Of a DNA stretch of 37,270 nt, positions 16,811 to 24,500 are shown in pieces. The notes under the pieces are model-generated. The model was not told where the DNA came from. It searched no databases and saw only the letters and a program-made list of their open reading frames with translations. The stretch comes from Pseudobacteriovorax antillogorgiicola (GTDB lineage: Bacteria > Bdellovibrionota_B > Oligoflexia > Oligoflexales > RGVZ01), in assembly GCA_945898195.1 (NCBI GenBank), contig CAMDHM010000030.1:1-37270 (forward strand), written 5' to 3'. Positions within the stretch are counted from its first letter, which is position 1. Each line of letters opens with the position of its first letter. The translations under genes were made by a program, and so were the position numbers.

Positions 16811-17473
16811 ATGAAGAAATTTGTGACATGGATAGCTCTGCCAATTTGGCTCCTCCTCCTTGCTGGCTCCCTGATTAGTGTGAGCCGACGTAGCCATGAG
16901 GCGGCCTTGAAGTATTACGCTTTTATCGAAAAGCCACCGTTTTCTGAATTGAGCCCAGCCTTTATTGACGTCATCTCGATAGGACACAAAGGCATTATTG
17001 ACGATGCCTTGCTGTTTCATGCGCTCAACTATCTGATGGATGTCCGGTTGCGTGGATCTGATCCTGCCGAAGTTCAGATGGCACTGAAGGCAACCACGCG
17101 GCTTCAGCCAAAAATCGAGAGTATTTATATGTTCGGTTGCCTCGTGTTAGCCCTGGAACTGAAGCACCCAGAGGGGTGCGAACCATTGATCACGGACGGG
17201 ATCAACTTGTTTCCGGATGGATGGCGCTTGCCAGTTACCCTCGGCACCATTCTTTTTAATAATATGAAAGATGATGCCAAGGCGGCCATTTTTTACGAGA
17301 TTGCCGCGCATAAGCCGAATGCGCCGAACTTTGCTAAATCTTTCGCCATCAAGTTGCGCAATCGGGCAAAGCCCGATCCAATCGAGCTTGAAGCAATGAT
17401 TCAAAGCCTTGGCGCTACGTTCGGCGAGGACATGGTCCGTAAATTCTATGCGCCTGAGGGGGTCCAAAAATGA
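16811..17473 (+). CDS. Membrane-anchored helical (TPR-like) protein
   Basis: A 220-residue protein with one N-terminal membrane anchor (residues about 5-24, IALPIWLLLLAGSL) and a helical remainder. Pairs such as AEVQMALKATTRLQPKIESI and DDAKAAIFYEIAAHKPNAPN resemble degenerate TPR units. The orientation suggests a periplasmic helical domain. Its stop overlaps the ATG of the ABC ATPase (ATGA), and it starts five bases after yggT, so it is translationally coupled to the transporter. I infer it is a third component of the ABC system. I do not recognise the family. Confidence 0.65.
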   Translation: MKKFVTWIALPIWLLLLAGSLISVSRRSHEAALKYYAFIEKPPFSELSPAFIDVISIGHKGIIDDALLFHALNYLMDVRLRGSDPAEVQMALKATTRLQPKIESIYMFGCLVLALELKHPEGCEPLITDGINLFPDGWRLPVTLGTILFNNMKDDAKAAIFYEIAAHKPNAPNFAKSFAIKLRNRAKPDPIELEAMIQSLGATFGEDMVRKFYAPEGVQK

Positions 17474-18423
17474 GTGTAGCTCCGGGGATCAAGGTTCAAA
17501 ATGTCACCAAAGTTGTTTACAGCGACGTGACGAAGGGGCGCCAGGTCATTGTTAACGACCTGTCCGTGGCGTTTCGTGCCGGTAAGTCATCCGCATTGCT
17601 GGGGCATAACGGTGCTGGCAAGACCACTACCATTAAGTTGATTTTGGGATTGGTTCGCCCGACTCATGGGCAGGTTTCGATCGATAATAATTCCGTTGGA
17701 GTCGAGCAGCGTAGGGTGATTGGTTACATGCCGGAGGTCAACCGGATTCCCCTCGTGCTGACTCCAGTGGAGGTCCTTCAATTCCACTTGGCGACCTATA
17801 ATCCACTGGAACTGAATGGTTCAACGGTCCGCAATGTGGCTATCGAGCAAGCATTAAAACGAGTTGAATTGTGGGAGCATCGCAAGAAGCGTGTCGGCAA
17901 GCTTTCTAAGGGCATGGCGCGTCGGTTAGCTTGGGCCCAAGCGACGATCCATAATCCGTCCGTTTTAATTTTGGACGAGCCCATGTCTGGCCTCGATCCC
18001 ACCGGGCGATTGGCGATGCACGGTTGGATCTCTGAATTTCGTGCCAGTGGGAAAACAATTATATTGTGCTCTCACGAATTGGCGACGGTGGGCGAGTTGT
18101 GCGATGACGTGAACATTCTGCGCAAAGGTCGGCTGGTTTATAGTTCGACCCACGAAGAGCGTGCTGGTTTTTATCGATTAAGCCTTTCTGGTGTCGATGA
18201 AATGGCATTGAACGCAATCCGTGACGGGGAGAGTCTGTCGGGATGGTCCGGGGTTCACCAGGAGGGATTCACTGCCCATCTTGTTTTTTCAAATTATTCG
18301 GACGTATCACAGTGGATGCAGGCCGCTTTTAAACGGGGCGTGGTGGTGACTGAGTTCGGGCCGGCACCTTTGATTGACGAGGGTGTTCTGCTCAAGTTTT
18401 TTGGAAAAGAACTCGAGTCATAA
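17470..18423 (+). CDS. ABC transporter ATP-binding protein
   Basis: The 317-residue cytosolic ATPase powers the permease encoded next. Walker A is GHNGAGKTTTI (residues 45-55), the Q-loop position carries Glu (GYMPE, near 86-90), the signature is LSKGM (145-149), Walker B is VLILDEPMSGLDP (165-177) and the H-loop is CSHEL (His 202). The sequence groups with ABC-2-type exporters such as the NatA/GldA type. A C-terminal extension of about 90 residues follows the core and ends in GVLLKFFGKE. The gene overlaps the upstream helical-protein gene by four bases and precedes the permease gene by 12 bases. The substrate cannot be told. Confidence 0.92.
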   Translation: MSVAPGIKVQNVTKVVYSDVTKGRQVIVNDLSVAFRAGKSSALLGHNGAGKTTTIKLILGLVRPTHGQVSIDNNSVGVEQRRVIGYMPEVNRIPLVLTPVEVLQFHLATYNPLELNGSTVRNVAIEQALKRVELWEHRKKRVGKLSKGMARRLAWAQATIHNPSVLILDEPMSGLDPTGRLAMHGWISEFRASGKTIILCSHELATVGELCDDVNILRKGRLVYSSTHEERAGFYRLSLSGVDEMALNAIRDGESLSGWSGVHQEGFTAHLVFSNYSDVSQWMQAAFKRGVVVTEFGPAPLIDEGVLLKFFGKELES

Positions 18424-18435
18424 GGAGACGAAAAT

Positions 18436-19206
18436 ATGATGTCAGTTTTTATGGTGATGCGTGAAAGCTTCTTGCTGCTCCGGCGGGATAAAATTTTTCT
18501 GCCGGCTGTCGTTGCAGGAGTCTTGATTACAGTTTTTGCTAATGTTGCGTCTGATTGGGGAATAGAGGAATTTCGTAAAATTCTTTTTGATGTTGGTGCG
18601 CTTGGTTTTCATATAACGGGGAGTCTGGTTGCCATTTTCTGGGGCACAAAGACCGTGAGCGAAGCCAGAACCGATGGATCTCTTGAGATTCAGTTGGCGG
18701 CCCCAATCAGTCGTGTGTCGTGGTTGATAGGCAAATACCTTGGGCTCCTGCTCGGATTGATCTTTTTTTGGGTTCTCGTACTGATTTTTTGGCAGTGCAT
18801 CATGCTGTTAAACAACTTTGGTCCGTTGGAAGGGCCACAATTTATGTTTTTTGTTTTCCAATTGATCGAATGGGCGTTGGTTGGAGCTGTTGCAGTTTTT
18901 TATTCAACCTTCGCCGGAGTTACCATCGCCCTATTTGCAACCATCAGTACGTGGATGGCTGGATTGGTTTCGATGCCTGTTGCCCAGAATCTTCCGCCTC
19001 AGGCCAAGGGCCTGGCGGTCGATGTAGTTCAGGGGTTGGCACGATTTTGGGACCTTCGGCAGTTTAATTTGGCGGGTTATGCCACCGGTGTTGAAAAAAT
19101 CAGCCCAGGGGAGATTCAGGTTCGCGGGATTTATGGGATTTTATTGATTTTAATTGTAATTACGGTCTCTTGTATTTTCTTTCGGCGGCGTGATGTTTTG
19201 GCATGA
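18436..19206 (+). CDS. ABC-2-type transporter permease
   Basis: A 256-residue integral membrane protein with about six hydrophobic segments, for example LGLLLGLIFFWVLVLIFW and GAVAVFYSTFAGVTIALFAT, and a final helix IYGILLILIVITVSCIFF. The conserved cytoplasmic coupling segment TVSEARTDGSLEIQLAAPIS with the following RVSWLIGKYLG is typical of ABC-2 permeases (compare ABC2_membrane_2 'E.e.GTle.lLs.Pisr...l.gK.l'). It forms the membrane half of the exporter with the ATPase before it. AAGGAG lies just before the ATG. Confidence 0.88.
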   Translation: MMSVFMVMRESFLLLRRDKIFLPAVVAGVLITVFANVASDWGIEEFRKILFDVGALGFHITGSLVAIFWGTKTVSEARTDGSLEIQLAAPISRVSWLIGKYLGLLLGLIFFWVLVLIFWQCIMLLNNFGPLEGPQFMFFVFQLIEWALVGAVAVFYSTFAGVTIALFATISTWMAGLVSMPVAQNLPPQAKGLAVDVVQGLARFWDLRQFNLAGYATGVEKISPGEIQVRGIYGILLILIVITVSCIFFRRRDVLA

Positions 19207-19218
19207 AATGGATTAATA

Positions 19219-19241
19219 GATGACTTAATGGATGACTTAAT
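19219..19241. repeat. Two tandem copies of GATGACTTAAT before the HNH gene
   Basis: GATGACTTAAT occurs at 19219-19229 and again at 19231-19241 (12-base period), preceded by a partial unit (GATTAAT at 19211). It fills the 43-base gap between the ABC permease and the HNH gene, where a ribosome binding site would be expected and none is clear. It may be a regulator site or a slippage repeat. Confidence 0.5.
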
Positions 19242-19249
19242 ACGACGTA

Positions 19250-19549
19250 ATGTTGATTGAGGTACTTGGTTTGGCGCGACGTGGTGAGGATATTCATGAT
19301 GCTGGCGGTGACCCCCACGTACGTCGCGAACGGGAGGCTGCTCGTGAATTGCGTCAATCTCGCTGGTGGCAAAACCTGATCCAAAATGCAAAATGCCATT
19401 ATTGCGGTGTGCAGTTGAATGCCAAAACGGCAACGATGGACCATATACTTCCTGTGAGCCGGGGCGGGTTTTCAACCAAAGGTAACGTCGTTCCATGTTG
19501 TAAGCCTTGCAACACAGCTAAGCGCGACCACTCAATCTTTGATTTGTAA
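19250..19549 (+). CDS. HNH endonuclease family protein
   Basis: A 99-residue protein. Residues about 48-99 form a compact HNH nuclease domain with two zinc-binding CxxC pairs: CHYC, then DHILPVSRGG carrying the catalytic Asp-His, then NVVPCCKPCNTAKRDH with the Asn and the second Cys pair. The first 45 residues are helical and charged. The length and motifs match the widespread stand-alone HNH group whose role is not settled (general nuclease, phage packaging, restriction). The start is uncertain: no ribosome site is seen before the ATG at 19250. Confidence 0.85.
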   Translation: MLIEVLGLARRGEDIHDAGGDPHVRREREAARELRQSRWWQNLIQNAKCHYCGVQLNAKTATMDHILPVSRGGFSTKGNVVPCCKPCNTAKRDHSIFDL

Positions 19550-19602
19550 TATATTTGTTCCGCTCTAGCCTTCCCGGAAAGCTCAGACTAGTCTGCAATC
19601 AC

Positions 19603-20364
19603 ATGAGAACTTTATTTGTTAAAGAAAAGCCACCGTTGAACCGGCATACCATCCGGCTCAGACATCATTTTCGGGTCCGCCTCCGGCACCGGCATCAGGT
19701 GTCTTCGTTTCTTAAGCAAACCGTCGCAGCTCAAATTCATGCATGGGGCGCGCTTGGCAGTTTGATTGCAGTGGTTGTTCTCGGCTTTCGGACTTTTTCC
19801 CACGGCTGGCATCATTTGGTGTGGTCAACGATATTTGGTTTGTCAGCCGTTTTGTTGTTCTCGGCCAGCGCCTTGATGCATTTTTTTTGCGATGGTTATC
19901 GTATATCGAAGCGATTTGCTGAGGTTCTCGAGAATTTTGATAAATTTTGCATCCATATTCTAATCGCTGGAACGTATACGGCGATTGTCGGGATCTCTTT
20001 GGTGGATCCACTGCGAACCCAAATGCTGATCGCTGTCTGGACGTTTGCATTTTTTGGCGTGATTTATACTCTGTTCTACAAGCGACTTCCCGGATTTTTC
20101 CGTTCTCGGATTGTTTATACGTCCCAATTTCTGGTGATGGGATGGCTGGTTCTTTTTTGCATTCACGACATGATGGCGGTTCTCTCGGAAACTCAAATTG
20201 GGTTTGTGTTTGCGGGTGGGTCCTTGTACTCGATCGGAGCTTTCATCTACGTCATGGAGCGTCCCAATCCAATGCGCCATTTTGGCTACCATGAAATTTG
20301 GCATTCTTTTGTGGTGCTGGGTTGCACGAGCTTTTTTATGGTTGTTTTTCTCGCCTATTTTTAG
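19603..20364 (+). CDS. Hemolysin III / PAQR-family membrane protein
   Basis: A seven-helix integral membrane protein of about 253 residues in the HlyIII/PAQR superfamily (PF03006), regarded as putative zinc-dependent hydrolases. Family marks are AQIHAWGALGSLIAVV, the SA.xxH element in SASALMHFF, the Asp-containing FDKFCIHILIAGTYTAIVG, and the C-terminal FGYHEIWHSFVVLG with both metal-binding histidines. The N-terminal 35 residues are strongly basic. An ATG at 19603 is chosen; a TTG at 19555 would add 16 residues and lies directly after the HNH stop. The 3' end is six bases from the convergent small membrane-protein gene. Confidence 0.8.
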   Translation: MRTLFVKEKPPLNRHTIRLRHHFRVRLRHRHQVSSFLKQTVAAQIHAWGALGSLIAVVVLGFRTFSHGWHHLVWSTIFGLSAVLLFSASALMHFFCDGYRISKRFAEVLENFDKFCIHILIAGTYTAIVGISLVDPLRTQMLIAVWTFAFFGVIYTLFYKRLPGFFRSRIVYTSQFLVMGWLVLFCIHDMMAVLSETQIGFVFAGGSLYSIGAFIYVMERPNPMRHFGYHEIWHSFVVLGCTSFFMVVFLAYF

Positions 20365-20370
20365 CTCAAT

Positions 20371-20571
20371 TTATCTGGAACAGGTTTGCATGAACCAGGT
20401 AAACAACGCGAAAAAAATAATGATCTGAATGGCTGCGGCACTACGCTGCCGGAATGATCCGCTAAAAATCGATCCCCGTTTTGGAACGTATTTATAATGC
20501 TTCTTTGAAGCCGCCGCGGCCGCTTTGTTGCGCATGGCTCGGGCTTTTTTAAGATCAACAATATTTGGCAT
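20371..20571 (-). CDS. Small basic single-span membrane protein
   Basis: A 66-residue protein: a basic, Ala-rich N-terminus (DLKKARAMRNKAAAAASKKH) and one hydrophobic segment near the C-terminus (AAIQIIIFFALFTWFM). The layout predicts a tail-anchored inner-membrane protein with its basic part in the cytoplasm. The start is ten bases downstream of the carbonic-anhydrase-like gene's stop, with GGA at a workable distance, which supports co-transcription. The family is not recognised; its reality rests on composition and operon position. Confidence 0.5.
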   Translation of the reverse strand: MPNIVDLKKARAMRNKAAAAASKKHYKYVPKRGSIFSGSFRQRSAAAIQIIIFFALFTWFMQTCSR

Positions 20572-20581
20572 AAAGATTCCT

Positions 20582-21526
20582 TTAGCGGTTGCTACGGGTA
20601 ATTGGGCGGCCTGCAGACTTTTGCATCGATCGGGAGTTATTGATCACCAGTCGGACTGCCCTTTCAATATCCCGAGAGGCCGCTTCAAGCGAGGTCGTAA
20701 AAACAAACCATGCAACATTGCCCGTGCAGGGTGGGGTAGTCATGGACCCTTTGTAATGAAAGTAAGTTTTTTTCTTTGGAAGCAGTTTCATCAGAGGAAA
20801 CGCCGCGATTTCCCGCTCATCTCCGTCGCCCTTCGGAAGTGAGGACAAGAGAAGTTCTAAATCCTCACTTCGATTTCCGGCGGCCACAAAGATGGCTAGC
20901 ACCGCCAGCTCGCCGGAGGGCGAACGGTGATTTAATTGCAGTTCCAATTCGTAAGGCACACTTTGCAGATGATGTTCGCTCGGGGTATGGATCGAGATAG
21001 AATGCAGGTTGAAGCGATCGCCCTCGATTTCGACGTAATTATTTCCTGAAACTGTTGCCAGGAGTTCCTGACCCCGAAGGGTTGTGACCAGATTGCTATC
21101 GCGATAGCTGAAAATAATGGGGGTGAGCTTTTGATCGAGCTTCGTGTTGTCGAGGTCCACCGGCGACTGGCCTCGGGCGGCGCCGCAGTCCAAATAGGCC
21201 GGATCTAAACGGCTCCAGTAGCGTGGACCTTGAGATCCCTGGTATCCCCACGCCGATGGTAAAGCGGCATTTATTTTTGCGGCGGCCGGTTTTTCTGCTT
21301 CCGTTACTGCATCGTGGGTATCGTTTGCAACGTGGGCCTCGGGCTTTCCTTCGTGATCCGACTTTTGCGGCGCCGCAGAGGGTACGGGCGTGGGCTCACT
21401 TCCCAAGGAAATCAATTTAGCGTGCTCTTCGCTGGCGACGTAGTTGGCCCACCAGTAAAATCCAGAGCAACCGGTTCCTGCCAGCAGAAACGCAAGCATC
21501 CAGGCAAGCCCCTGATCCATTCTCAT
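20582..21526 (-). CDS. Alpha-carbonic-anhydrase-like protein, zinc site degenerate
   Basis: The 314-residue envelope protein has an N-terminal hydrophobic segment (residues 5-20, ending at a Cys in AGTGC, perhaps a weak lipobox), a linker of about 70 residues rich in Ala/Glu/Pro, then an alpha-carbonic anhydrase fold. The fold is clear from WGYQGSQGPRYWSRL, CGAARGQSPVDL, IHTPSEHHLQSVPYE and FHYKGSMTTPPCTGNVAW. Active enzymes bind zinc by three His (94 and 96 in HFH, 119 in EvH). Here residue 178 is Ser, 180 is His and 197 is Gln, so two of three ligands are gone. It should not hydrate CO2; a binding or structural role, as in animal CA-related proteins, is more likely. AAGGAG precedes the ATG. 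Confidence 0.85.
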   Translation of the reverse strand: MRMDQGLAWMLAFLLAGTGCSGFYWWANYVASEEHAKLISLGSEPTPVPSAAPQKSDHEGKPEAHVANDTHDAVTEAEKPAAAKINAALPSAWGYQGSQGPRYWSRLDPAYLDCGAARGQSPVDLDNTKLDQKLTPIIFSYRDSNLVTTLRGQELLATVSGNNYVEIEGDRFNLHSISIHTPSEHHLQSVPYELELQLNHRSPSGELAVLAIFVAAGNRSEDLELLLSSLPKGDGDEREIAAFPLMKLLPKKKTYFHYKGSMTTPPCTGNVAWFVFTTSLEAASRDIERAVRLVINNSRSMQKSAGRPITRSNR

Positions 21527-21580
21527 AATGACTCCTTGCTACGGCTTTTGACGAAATTCATACCCGTCACAGGTTTCATT

Positions 21581-24500
21581 CTACTTATTGATGACGAGTG
21601 GCTCAACCCGTCCTCGTCCCTGGGGGGGAAGAACGATCACAACCCAGGGTCCGGCGGAAATATTTGTGAAGGAGAAGTTTGCGGTGGTGGCGTTAACGGG
21701 CATGGCCTTCATTGTGGTTATGCAATTTGCCAAGCGACCGTTGGCTGGCGTGATTTGGCAAATTCGAACGTTGAGATTCTCGGCTGGTTTCTGGGCGCTA
21801 GTTCGCTGAATGGTCAGGTTCTCCGTGCCTCCTGATGGTGCCGATCTTGTTATGGTGCCGTAGATGCCTGCATTGTCTGCCAGGGATGCTCCAGTGAGTT
21901 TGATCCAGCGAATGATCGTTGGATTCGTTTGGATCGTACCAAAAGAATCTTGCCCCTTCACGCATAGGGTACGGAAACCGTCGGCACCGGAATCGGTGAT
22001 ACGAAGGCGATTCGCAGTGGAACTGGCTACTGGATTGAACGGCCCGTACACGGTGCCAGTATTGCAAATTGTGGACTGTGAATAAGCAAGGGCATGCTGC
22101 CAGGAGACAACCCGCTCACCACCAATCTGTATACTCCACGTGGTGTTGCCGGTGGGCGTGAACGGGGCGCCCGAGGCAATGGTGGCAACCGGCGGTAGCG
22201 GGGACTTTAGGGTCCATCGGTAGGGGGTTGGGGACGGCTGCAGGTTGCCTGCGCTATCGCGGCCCTTGACGCACAAGACTTTAATTCCGGGAGCGCCAGC
22301 GTTGGCGGTCAATCTTGTGGCGATTAGTGCATAGGGACCATAGACCACCGTATTGCAATTTGTGATGCCACCCATAATGCCCCATTGGTAGTCGACCACG
22401 CCGGTTCCAGATACTTTTGCGTTTACCGTTTGATCGGTCGTCTCTTTAGGCGGTGTTTCGGTCAAAATTGCGACGGGAGGAACAGTATCCTTCAGCCAGG
22501 TGAAACCCGTCGGAACGGCTTGCTCATTTCCGGCATTATCGGTCAACGATGCACATAAAGTATAAGTGCCATCGGCTAACGGCAGGTTGAACAGTATTTT
22601 TTCCGTGAGTGGACGATTCTGGGCCGTGGCCAGATTGGTTGGGTCGCAAGAACTTCCGCTCAGGACCATAGCACGGTAGGTGCCTCCTTCATTGGCGCTG
22701 ACCTTAACATTCAGGCTTTGTGCATTTGAAGTTGTGGATGGTAGGTCACTAAATACCAAGTTATTAACCGTTGTATCTTGAATCCACGAGATGGTTGTGG
22801 GCGAGATTTGTTCGTTTCCCGCTTCATCTTTCGCCAGGACGCATAATGCTCTAAGCCCATCGCCCTTTGATATGAGGCTTAGTTGAATGGGGGTTGTCGC
22901 AGGCCGTGATGTTGACCAGACAGAGCATTGACTGATTGCAGCAGCCGTCGCATACCGGTAGGTGGCCACTCCGACGCCACTGACTTGAATGGTTCCGGTG
23001 GGGGACTTATTTGAGACTGGTGGTGTTCCCGTCAGGATGGCGACAGGTGGCGCGGTAACGCGTGTCCATTTTAAAAATTTTGGCTCTGGTGAAATGTTAC
23101 CTGCGGAATCCTTACCCAAAATGCAGAGGGTATATGGACCATCGTTTGAAGTTCCGACGAGGTAGCTAGCGGGTGAAATCGCACAGGATCCGTAGCTGGA
23201 CCATGTCGTTGGGCAATTGGAATAGCCGGCAAACAATGTGGCTGCGCAAGAGGCGAGATCTGCAGGGCCGGAGATTTTTACAGAAAAATTAGTCAAATTG
23301 GTTACCGCGGGTACGCTAGATTCAATGGCGATGATTGGGCCGGTAAAATCGCCCATCCAGCCATAGGCGGTCGGTGTGATTTGGATTGTTCCTGCATCGT
23401 CTTTTCCTCTCAGACAAAGCGCTAAATACCCGTCAGCACCTTGTGTTATGGGTTCCACATTGAAGGTCCCAGGTTGGGACAAAGGTGTCCATGATGACCA
23501 GGCAAGAGACGCACTGCTGCAGGCGGCGTCTTTGGATTCCGGCTGGCTCCTGATTAAGGCCGTGCTGTAGGAGGTGGCACTTCCTGGCGACACGGCAGAC
23601 ACGGTGATGGTGAAATTTTTCGCATTGGAAACCTTCGTAGGAAACCCTGTTGCTTGAACCACTGCGTCGGCATTGGAGAATCCCCAGGCTGCCCAGGTGT
23701 TAACATAGGAACTGTATCCAGGCACCAAGGCGCGCACGCAAAGGAACTTTTTTAGGGTGCTGTCTTGCGTTAGCACGAGGGGTTGAGCGATGGAGGTTTG
23801 CGGAACCGGATTGGCGTAGGTCGTATTCAAAGAACAATCTGCTGCCGGAGCATCGTTGCTTTGTATAAATTTAGCTGAATACAGCGTTCCGGAAGGAGCC
23901 GAAATTCCAACGTTAAGATTTTTTATTTTGGTGGTGCCGTCCGGGATCCCGGTCAGGGTGATTTGAGAATCATTGATTAAAATTGCGATGTCATCAAGCA
24001 ACCAGCCTTCGTATTGAACATAGGCATCGCTGGTCAATTCAAAATAAATTTGCAGAAATTCCGCACCATGACCAGCTTGACCCAAAGCATATTCGGTCAG
24101 GTCTATCTTTCGCAGCTGCCAGGCATTTTTCCCTGTTACAAAATCAATTCTGAAGGGCGTGGTTTCGGTCGCTCCGCGTGGAGCAACATAAACATCGCCG
24201 CGGTCATAAGGGTCTTCAAGCGAATAGCTGGTCCAATATTGCAAGACCAGTTTTTGAACGCCCTTGATTGGAATATCTCTGAGCATCATGCGGCGTTTCG
24301 CATTTGGTGGATACGAGCCAACGCCATCGCTGTAAACTTTACCTCGAGCAGGATCGTCTTCCAGGGTCCATTGGGTATTTGCCGGTAGATCCGTAAGGGA
24401 CGTCCCGTCATAAAATTGTAAATTATGAAGGGCAATCAATTTGAGTTCAATTGATTCTGAAAGTGGCGATTCGTTGCCCACTTCATCATAGGCCCGCACT

